A stretch of DNA of 11,766 nt from JAMXLL01 sp035279875. Lineage in GTDB: Bacteria > Desulfobacterota > Binatia > Binatales > Binataceae. Below the pieces are notes generated by a model. It saw only the letters and a program-made list of their open reading frames with translations, was not told the origin of the DNA and did not search any database. The stretch is from assembly GCA_035279875.1 (NCBI GenBank), contig DATEGX010000035.1, positions 1 to 11,766 of the forward strand. Reading direction: 5' to 3'. The position numbers and the translations under genes were made by a program. Shown one piece after another: positions 6,517-11,766 of this stretch. How positions within the stretch are numbered: position 1 is the stretch's first letter; each line of letters starts with the position of its first letter.

Positions 6517-7799
6517 GTTTCAGCGGCGAGGTCCGTGGTCAACCCTCAGTCGATCATATCGGCCGGCGCGAATTTCTCCGGACGGCCGCCACGATTGCCG
6601 CATCTTCGAGCTTGCTGCTGCTCGGACCGCATGCGTGGGCGGCACGGATCGCGACGCAAGCCAACTCGCACAAGCGCCTGGTCGTGGTGTTCATGCGCGG
6701 CGCGGTCGACGGCTTGAACGTGGTAGTTCCGTGCGGCGAAGGACGCTATTACGAGAATCGCCCGACCATCGCAATTCCCCGCGCGGGAAACGGCGCCGCG
6801 CTCAGGCTCGATGGAAACTTCGGCCTCAACCCGGCCCTCGGCGCGCTGATGCCGGCATGGCGCGACGGCACGCTCGCATTCGTACATGCCTGCGGCTCGC
6901 CGGACCCGACCCGCTCGCATTTCGATGCGCAGGACTACATCGAGAGCGGCACCCCCGGGATCAAGACAACCGCGGACGGTTGGATGAATCGCACGCTCGC
7001 GATAATGCCCGGTGCTCACGGTCCGACCGAGGCTGTCAGTCTGGGGCCCAATATGCCGCGCATACTGTCGGGCCGGATGCCGGTCGCGAATATTCCGCTC
7101 GGGCGTGCCGCGGCACGGCCGATGCCGCTCGACAATCCGCGCATCGAGCAGGTCTTCGATAGCCTTTACGACGGCAGCGATCCGATTAGCCGCGCGTATC
7201 AGCAAGGGCGGGTGGCGCGCAAAAAGCTGCTGGGCGAGCTTGAGCAGGATATGGCGCAGGCCGGCGGCGGAGCGCCCGGCCCGGAAGGGTTCTCGGTCGA
7301 TGCTGGCCGGCTGGCGTACCTGATCAGGCACGATCCGACGATTCGCCTCGCATTCGTCGCGCTCGGCGGTTGGGATACCCACGTCAACCAGGGATCGGCA
7401 ACCGGGCAACTCGCCAACCATCTGAAGCCGCTCGGCGACGGTCTGGCGGATTTTGCCAGGCAACTCGGGCCCGCCTACGACGAGACGGTCATTTTGGTGA
7501 TTTCGGAATTCGGCCGCACCGCCCATGAGAACGGCAACGGCGGCACCGACCACGGACACGGCAACGTGATGTGGGTGATGGGTGGTCCGGTACGCGGCGG
7601 CCGGGTTTACGGCAAATGGGTGGGGTTGTCGCCGGCGGAGCTATACCAGGAGCGCGATCTGGCGGTGACGACCGATTTTCGCGAGCCAATCGCTCAAGTG
7701 CTGCACAGTCATATGGGAATTTCGCAGGCGCAACTCCCGGTTATATTGCCGGGCCGCCCAGCAGACTCGGGTCACGTCGCGCAGCTCATCAGAACGTAG
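6513..7799 (+). CDS. DUF1501 family protein, Tat-exported, alkaline-phosphatase-like fold
   Basis: A 428-residue protein starting with a Tat signal: twin arginine in GRREFLRT (17-24), a hydrophobic run through LLLLG, and probable cleavage near AWA (41-43). DUF1501 hallmarks follow: FMRGAVDGLNVVVP (60-73), SHFDAQDYIESG (135-146), ALGGWDTH (283-290), and VISEFGRTAHENG (329-341) with the metal-type ligand cluster GTDHGHG (344-350). DUF1501 belongs to the alkaline-phosphatase/sulfatase-like superfamily, but the substrate is unknown. Tat export suggests folding, possibly with metal, before crossing the membrane. The start overlaps the stop of the small basic ORF by ATGA, with a weak purine-rich site (AAAGAGAAG) upstream. 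Length is usual for the family and the end looks intact. It is read with the DUF1800 gene as one unit. Confidence 0.92.
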   Translation: MSFSGEVRGQPSVDHIGRREFLRTAATIAASSSLLLLGPHAWAARIATQANSHKRLVVVFMRGAVDGLNVVVPCGEGRYYENRPTIAIPRAGNGAALRLDGNFGLNPALGALMPAWRDGTLAFVHACGSPDPTRSHFDAQDYIESGTPGIKTTADGWMNRTLAIMPGAHGPTEAVSLGPNMPRILSGRMPVANIPLGRAAARPMPLDNPRIEQVFDSLYDGSDPISRAYQQGRVARKKLLGELEQDMAQAGGGAPGPEGFSVDAGRLAYLIRHDPTIRLAFVALGGWDTHVNQGSATGQLANHLKPLGDGLADFARQLGPAYDETVILVISEFGRTAHENGNGGTDHGHGNVMWVMGGPVRGGRVYGKWVGLSPAELYQERDLAVTTDFREPIAQVLHSHMGISQAQLPVILPGRPADSGHVAQLIRT

Positions 7800-7849
7800 A
7801 ACCACGTTCGCGCAATCCCGTCAGCGACGACCGCTCGGGATCGCAGCGC

Positions 7850-7883
7850 GTAAGAGGCGGCCACACAAGTAGCCGCCTCTTAC
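7850..7883. terminator. Perfect 12-bp hairpin between convergent genes
   Basis: GTAAGAGGCGGC (7850-7861) pairs without mismatch with GCCGCCTCTTAC (7872-7883) around a 10-nt loop. It lies 50 bp after the DUF1501 stop and 16 bp past the stop of the convergent minus-strand gene, so it fits a bidirectional terminator. No U-tract follows on either strand, so it may act with Rho or as a 3'-end stabiliser instead. Confidence 0.65.
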
Positions 7884-7899
7884 GATACTAAACTAAGTG

Positions 7900-8340
7900 T
7901 TATCGTCCGATGGTACTTCTAGGCGCGTCCGTATGATTGCCAGTGCTACCGCTTTCGTTCGCGTTCTGCGCAGTTCGGGCGGAAAGCAATTGCAACGCCT
8001 GGCCGAGGTCGAGCTCGCTGTATTTGGGGTTTGCGTAGAGCAGGTCGAGCTTACGGACCGCGTCGGCAGGCTTAGTGTCGGCCATAGACAATTCCTGGAT
8101 GAGTTGATGAATGATCTTGTCGCCGCTCTTCCAATGCAGGTAGCTCGCGGCAATCGACAGTGTGTTGACTTCCTGAACGCTTACGCCCATCGCGTCCCGG
8201 TAACCGTCGATATAGCCCGTTTTGCCAGGATTGGTGAGTTGTTGCCAGAAAACTCCGTTATGACCAAATCCGGGCGACGCAAAAACCATCCCACAACTCG
8301 CCACGACCCCCAGCACCACGCCCGCTATGAAATTTTTCAT
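7900..8340 (-). CDS. Small exported protein of unknown function
   Basis: The ATG at 8340, preceded by GGAGGG, gives a 146-residue protein; an upstream in-frame ATG at 8367 lacks such a site. The N-terminus MKNFIAGVVLGVVASCG is a signal sequence. Either signal peptidase I cuts after VFA (residue 22), or VASC is a lipobox and the protein is lipidated at Cys16. The mature part has FWQQL, KTGYIDGYRDAMG and, near the end, VRKLDLLYANPKY...ALQLL. This layout recalls small periplasmic proteins with a 'K..Y..G...G' and 'D..Y..P....I/L...A' pattern common in environmental genomes; no function is known to me. The tail is polar and probably disordered. It is the only minus-strand gene right of the central intergenic region, with its own promoter at 8371-8398, so it is probably monocistronic. 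Confidence 0.8.
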   Translation of the reverse strand: MKNFIAGVVLGVVASCGMVFASPGFGHNGVFWQQLTNPGKTGYIDGYRDAMGVSVQEVNTLSIAASYLHWKSGDKIIHQLIQELSMADTKPADAVRKLDLLYANPKYSELDLGQALQLLSARTAQNANESGSTGNHTDAPRSTIGR

Positions 8341-8370
8341 CGGCCCGCCCTCCGAGGCGGCACGCATCGT

Positions 8371-8398
8371 GTTTTATCAGATCGAAAAGCAACGTCAA
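8371..8398 (-). promoter_or_regulatory. Sigma-70-like promoter of the small exported protein gene
   Basis: On the minus strand, TTGACG (8398-8393, 5/6 match to -35) is followed after 16 bp by TAAAAC (8376-8371, 4/6 match to -10). Transcription would start near 8364, giving a short leader containing the GGAGGG site before ATG 8340. The remaining 8399-8507 shows no equally good promoter for the plus-strand operon. Confidence 0.5.
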
Positions 8399-8507
8399 AT
8401 GGGCTTGGCAAGAGCTAAAGCCGCGCGGATTTGGCGCCGGCAAGACGTTGAACCAACGCATTCGCTGATGCCATGATCATCGCCGCGGGGGATCCTGCTG
8501 GCCCACG

Positions 8508-9617
8508 ATGTCGATTATCGAGCAAGTTCTGAGCTTCATTCGCGCCCCCGAACCGGCGATCTTCGAGTCCCTGGCTTTGGCAGTTTTTCGCTATCAGGCC
8601 GAATCCGTACCGATGTACCGCGCCTATCTTGACAATCTCGGCATCGATCCAGCCAAGGTCGCGTCGCTCGCAACAATTCCCCCGGTCAGCACCGTCGCCT
8701 TCAAGTACGCGCGAATCGAAAATCGGTTGCATCCAGAAGCGCCCGGATCGCGGGTTTTTTTGACCAGCGGAACCACCGTTGGACGCGAGGACCGCGGCCG
8801 TCATCTGGTGCCCGCGCCCGAGGTCTACCGTGCCGCTGCACTCGGCCATCTCAAGCGCATGATGTTCCCCGACGGTTGCCGGCCCGCGATGCTGGCATTG
8901 CATCCAACCGCGGAGCGCATGCCCGAGTCGTCTCTATCGCAGATGATTAGCTGGTGTATCGACGAATTCGGTAGTGGCCGTGCGTTATGTGCCGCCAGCC
9001 GCGAGCGAGTCGATACCGGGGCCGCGATTGAGTTTCTGCGCGATTCTATGGCGCTCGACACCCCAGTCTGCATCCTGGGCACCACCGCCTCGTGCGCGGC
9101 GCTATTCGAGGCTGTCCGGGGCAACCGCGCGGCGATTGTTTTGCCGAGAGGCTCGCGTCTGATGGATACTGGAGGGGCGAAAGGACAGCGAATTGCCCTG
9201 GCGCCGGAGCAAGTGGCAGCGGAGGCCTTCGAACTTCTCGGAATCGAACCGGATCTCGTTATCAATGAGTACGGAATGACCGAAATGTGCTCGCAATTGT
9301 ACGACGCGACCCGCTTCAATTCGGACTTCGACGCACCACCCGGCGCGCGCATGAAGCTTGCCCCGCCATGGCTGCGGCCCGCCTCGATCGATCCGGTGAC
9401 CCTGAGGCCGATGCAAGACGGGCAACCAGGTCTACTGGCATTTTTCGACCTCGCCAACGTCGGTTCGATTTCTGCGTTGATGACCGAGGATTTCGGGTTG
9501 GTCCGCGGCAATGCGGTGGCAGTGTTGGGGCGGGCGGCGATCGCGGGTCCGCGTGGGTGCGCGCTGGCGATCGAGCAATTCGCTATCAACGAGCCTCTCA
9601 CGGCAGCCAGGGACTGA
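8508..9617 (+). CDS. LuxE-like acyl-protein synthetase
   Basis: A 369-residue member of the LuxE family. Such enzymes use ATP to make an acyl-adenylate from a carboxylic acid and then hold the acyl group on their own cysteine before passing it to a LuxC-type reductase. Visible motifs are FLTSGTTVGR (84-93, phosphate-binding loop), PESSLSQM (139-146), SRLMDTGGAKG (216-226), NEYGMTEMCSQLYD (253-266, adenylate-binding) and PRGCALAIEQF (348-358). Cys351 in that last motif corresponds to the acyl-accepting cysteine near the C-terminus of LuxE. All expected catalytic features are present. ATG 8508 is the only reasonable start, though its ribosome binding site is weak (GGGGGA lies 15 nt upstream). 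It is first in a three-gene operon with the LuxC-like gene 5 bp downstream. The chain length and nature of the acid are unknown, and no luciferase gene is in the window. Confidence 0.88.
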   Translation: MSIIEQVLSFIRAPEPAIFESLALAVFRYQAESVPMYRAYLDNLGIDPAKVASLATIPPVSTVAFKYARIENRLHPEAPGSRVFLTSGTTVGREDRGRHLVPAPEVYRAAALGHLKRMMFPDGCRPAMLALHPTAERMPESSLSQMISWCIDEFGSGRALCAASRERVDTGAAIEFLRDSMALDTPVCILGTTASCAALFEAVRGNRAAIVLPRGSRLMDTGGAKGQRIALAPEQVAAEAFELLGIEPDLVINEYGMTEMCSQLYDATRFNSDFDAPPGARMKLAPPWLRPASIDPVTLRPMQDGQPGLLAFFDLANVGSISALMTEDFGLVRGNAVAVLGRAAIAGPRGCALAIEQFAINEPLTAARD

Positions 9618-9622
9618 CTTGG

Positions 9623-10915
9623 ATGAGGCGCTCGATTGGGAGCGTGCGGCCCCTCGAAGATAAAGGCCCTCACAACTTCGCTGAACCTTCGCCAGACGAA
9701 ATTCGGGCCGCCGCGCATCGGCTCAGGCAGACAATCTCCCGGCCGCTCGATCCCGAGGTGACGGGCCGGATTTTCCACGAACTTGGCGAATCCATTAGCG
9801 GCGCTTCAAGGCGGCGCGACGGCCGCTGGCGTCTCGCGCTTGGGCAGATCGCCGACGAAATGGGCTATTCGGAAGCCTTGCTGGCTCTGTCGCTGGATGC
9901 GCTCGTTCGACCGCTCATGCAGGCGGACCATTTCGCCCGCAAAGTGCGGCCGCGCCGCGAGCTTATCGGCTTCATCATGCCGGGGAACGTGCCGGGTGCC
10001 GGCCTTCATGAACTTCTTTCCGCGCTTACCGCCGGCTGCGCCCCGATCGTGAAGACTTCGTCCGCGGAGCCGGTTTTCTTTCGTGAGGTCGCCGAAGCGC
10101 TGCGTAAAATCGATGCTAGCCATGGGACTGATTTTGGAATGCGTGTGACAGTGTTCAACTGGAGTCGCGAACGCACGGATCTCACGGCGGCGATGGTCGA
10201 ATCGTGCGACCGAATGGTTGTGATGGGCGATGATGCCACGATTGCGCAACTCCAGCCGGATGGTAAGCGGCACGGATTCACCAGCTTCGGCAGCAGGGTG
10301 AGCGGAGCAGCAATACTGCGTGAGGCGGTGGCCGATGACGCCGGGCTGGCCGCCATAGCCAGCGCCGTTGCGCTTGACTGCGCGCTCTTCGATCAGCGCG
10401 GATGCCTCTCCCCACATCATATTTTTGTCGAGGGTCGCGCGTGTGAATTCGCGGAGCGAATAGCAACTGGCCTGAGCGAACTCCACTCGCGATTAGGTGC
10501 TAGGGACCTCCGCCGGATTGGGCTCGAAGATGGCGCTGGTGTTCGCCGGATACGCGAAGCTGCGCGATGGCGCATGATCGGTGGCGCGCCAGTGAAGCTC
10601 TGGGAAGGTCCCGGCTTCGCCTGGACGGTGGTTTTCGATCGCGATGCGGCCTTCACACTTTCGCCCGGTTTAACGACCGTCTACGTGTCGCAATTTGATG
10701 GCCTGGCGGAACTGCAACGACGCCTGGAGCCCGTGGATGGGAAGCTGGAGGGCTTTGCGCTGGCCGGAGACGAACCGCGTTGCAGCGCGGCGCGCGGGAT
10801 TATCCAGCGGATGGGCGCGAGCTACATATCCGCACCCGGCGCGATGCAGTCCCCACCGCTCGATTGGCCGCACGGCGGCGGCGCCTTTCTCCGCTTGATG
10901 CTGGGCCGCGAATGA
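9623..10915 (+). CDS. LuxC-like acyl-CoA/acyl-protein reductase
   Basis: A 430-residue member of the LuxC branch of the aldehyde dehydrogenase superfamily. It takes an acyl group as a thioester and reduces it with NAD(P)H to a free aldehyde. GFIMPGNVPGAGLHELLSAL (116-135) and IVKTSSAEP (142-150) form the nucleotide-binding region. The active-site motif is FDQRGCLSPHHIFVEG (256-271) with Cys261 as nucleophile, the counterpart of the DQQxCSSP motif of classical LuxC. The frame is open far upstream (from 9287) inside the LuxE-like gene. The ATG at 9623 is chosen because it lies 5 bp after that gene's stop, with AGGGA about 10 nt before it, and gives the normal family length. The partner for acyl transfer is most likely the LuxE-like protein encoded just upstream. 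The substrate is unknown. Confidence 0.88.
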   Translation: MRRSIGSVRPLEDKGPHNFAEPSPDEIRAAAHRLRQTISRPLDPEVTGRIFHELGESISGASRRRDGRWRLALGQIADEMGYSEALLALSLDALVRPLMQADHFARKVRPRRELIGFIMPGNVPGAGLHELLSALTAGCAPIVKTSSAEPVFFREVAEALRKIDASHGTDFGMRVTVFNWSRERTDLTAAMVESCDRMVVMGDDATIAQLQPDGKRHGFTSFGSRVSGAAILREAVADDAGLAAIASAVALDCALFDQRGCLSPHHIFVEGRACEFAERIATGLSELHSRLGARDLRRIGLEDGAGVRRIREAARWRMIGGAPVKLWEGPGFAWTVVFDRDAAFTLSPGLTTVYVSQFDGLAELQRRLEPVDGKLEGFALAGDEPRCSAARGIIQRMGASYISAPGAMQSPPLDWPHGGGAFLRLMLGRE

Positions 10916-10919
10916 ATCA

Positions 10920-11766
10920 ATGAGTAGCGCCCGCGATCATTTCCTCCGTCACCTGGCGCAGACCTCCGAGGCGCCTATCGGCCTTGAAATCGAGCGCGCG
11001 GAGGGATGCTGGCTCTATACCTCGGACGGCCGCCGTTACCTCGACCTGATTGCCGGGATTGGCGTGTCGGCGCTCGGCCATGGTCATCCGTTGGTAATGG
11101 AAGCGATCGAGCGCCAGCTGCGGCGTCATCTGCACGTAATGGTTTACGGCGAGTACGTTATCGAAAGCCAGGCAATGCTGGCGGCGCGATTGGCCAGTCT
11201 GCTTCCGGCCAGTCTCGACCGGGTCTACTTCACCAATAGCGGCGCTGAAGCGATCGAGGGCGCGCTCAAGACCGCCCGCAAGTACACTGGACGGGGCGCC
11301 TTTGTTGCCTTCGAGGGGGCTTATCATGGCGACACGCTTGGCGCGTTGGCGCTCGCCGGTAACGAGGCGTTTCGCGCGCCGTTCGGCGAATTGCCGGGCC
11401 CGGTTACCCATCTGCCGTATGGCGACGGGGGCGCGCTCACGGCGATCGATAAGCGCGTCGCGGCAGTGGTGGTCGAGCCGGTTCAAGCCGAGGGCGGCGT
11501 TCGGATTCCCGGCCGGGAATTTATGGAGCGGCTGCGGGCGCGATGCAGCGAAACCGGGGCGCTGCTGATTTTCGACGAAGTCCTCACCGGGATGGGGCGT
11601 ATCGGCAAGCTGTTCGCGCTCGAGCATTTTGGGGTGACGCCCGATATTGTGGTGCTGGCCAAGGCGCTTGGGGGCGGCTTGCCGCTCGGCGCCTTCTGCG
11701 CGTCAGATGCGATTCTCTCGACCCTGTCGCGTAATCCGCCGCTCGGCCATATTACTACGTTCGGCG
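10920..11766 (+). CDS. Class III PLP-dependent aminotransferase (3' end outside window)
   Basis: The first 282 residues of an ornithine/4-aminobutyrate-type (fold type I, class III) aminotransferase. Motifs in order: GLEIERAEGCWLYTSDGRRY (21-40), GHGHP (53-57), TNSGAEAIEGALK (105-117, cofactor phosphate), EGAYHGDTLGA (132-142), VVVEPVQAEGG (183-193), FDEVLTGMGRIGK (218-230, Asp219 binds the pyridine nitrogen), VVLAKALGGGLPLGA (244-258) with the Schiff-base Lys248, and TTFG at the window edge. About 100-150 residues are missing by family length. ATG 10920 lies 4 bp after the LuxC-like stop, so the gene is probably translated by coupling; no strong ribosome binding site is seen. The family moves amino groups onto aldehydes or ketones, which fits the aldehyde expected from the LuxC-like enzyme. 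The actual amino donor and substrate cannot be read from sequence. Confidence 0.9.
   Translation, partial: MSSARDHFLRHLAQTSEAPIGLEIERAEGCWLYTSDGRRYLDLIAGIGVSALGHGHPLVMEAIERQLRRHLHVMVYGEYVIESQAMLAARLASLLPASLDRVYFTNSGAEAIEGALKTARKYTGRGAFVAFEGAYHGDTLGALALAGNEAFRAPFGELPGPVTHLPYGDGGALTAIDKRVAAVVVEPVQAEGGVRIPGREFMERLRARCSETGALLIFDEVLTGMGRIGKLFALEHFGVTPDIVVLAKALGGGLPLGAFCASDAILSTLSRNPPLGHITTFG

Noticed and set aside
6473..7162. 229-residue plus-strand frame overlapping the DUF1501 start
   Set aside because: Its composition is a frame-shifted reading of DUF1501 (many Arg, no motifs), while the DUF1501 frame carries all family motifs.
9287..9622. N-terminal extension of the LuxC-like protein
   Set aside because: It would overlap the conserved end of the LuxE-like gene and its translation is not LuxC-like; the ATG at 9623 gives the normal length.
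8508..11766. A bacterial bioluminescence (lux) operon
   Set aside because: Only LuxE- and LuxC-like genes are present; no luxA, luxB or luxD is in the window and the third gene is an aminotransferase.
1..11766. CRISPR array, tRNA/rRNA gene, insertion sequence or intein in NrdJ
   Set aside because: No regularly spaced repeats, cloverleaf-like segments, transposase motifs with terminal repeats, or intein splice blocks were seen on reading the window.

Overview
The window (about 60% GC by eye, with high third-position GC in the genes) comes from a free-living bacterial chromosome. The gene content is a B12-dependent class II ribonucleotide reductase, a DUF1800/DUF1501 pair, Tat/Sec-exported small proteins and a LuxE/LuxC-like cassette. 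This resembles soil or sediment lineages such as Binatota, Acidobacteriota or the former Deltaproteobacteria. That placement is an inference from gene families; nothing here fixes the taxon.

Left part, minus strand: a class II adenosylcobalamin-dependent ribonucleotide reductase (nrdJ, 162-2987) is followed after 10 bp by the start of an unrecognised gene (1-151, cut by the window edge). The ribosome binding site of that gene begins directly after the nrdJ stop codon.

Centre: a 479-bp, visibly AT-richer divergent intergenic region (2988-3466) carries several DnaA-box-like 9-mers, four same-direction copies of TAGCGCA, and two palindromes sharing AACATG half-sites. On its right lies a DUF721/DciA-family gene (replicative-helicase loader family). 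Apart from one short gene at 7900-8340, genes point away from this region on both sides. It is either a strong double promoter/operator region or a candidate replication origin.

Right part, plus strand: a small secreted histidine-rich protein with repeated HP motifs (4110-4487). Next comes a three-gene unit: DUF1800 protein, a small arginine-rich ORF, and a Tat-exported DUF1501 protein (4564-7799). The small ORF overlaps the DUF1501 start by ATGA. A perfect 12-bp stem hairpin (7850-7883) separates this unit from a convergent small exported protein (7900-8340, minus), which has a recognisable promoter.

Right end: a tight operon (gaps of 5 and 4 bp) encodes a LuxE-like acyl-protein synthetase, a LuxC-like acyl-CoA/acyl-protein reductase and a class III PLP aminotransferase (truncated at the window edge). 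Together these could turn an acyl group into an acyl-thioester, then an aldehyde, then a primary amine. No luciferase genes are present. This cassette and the control region next to dciA are the two items most worth following up.
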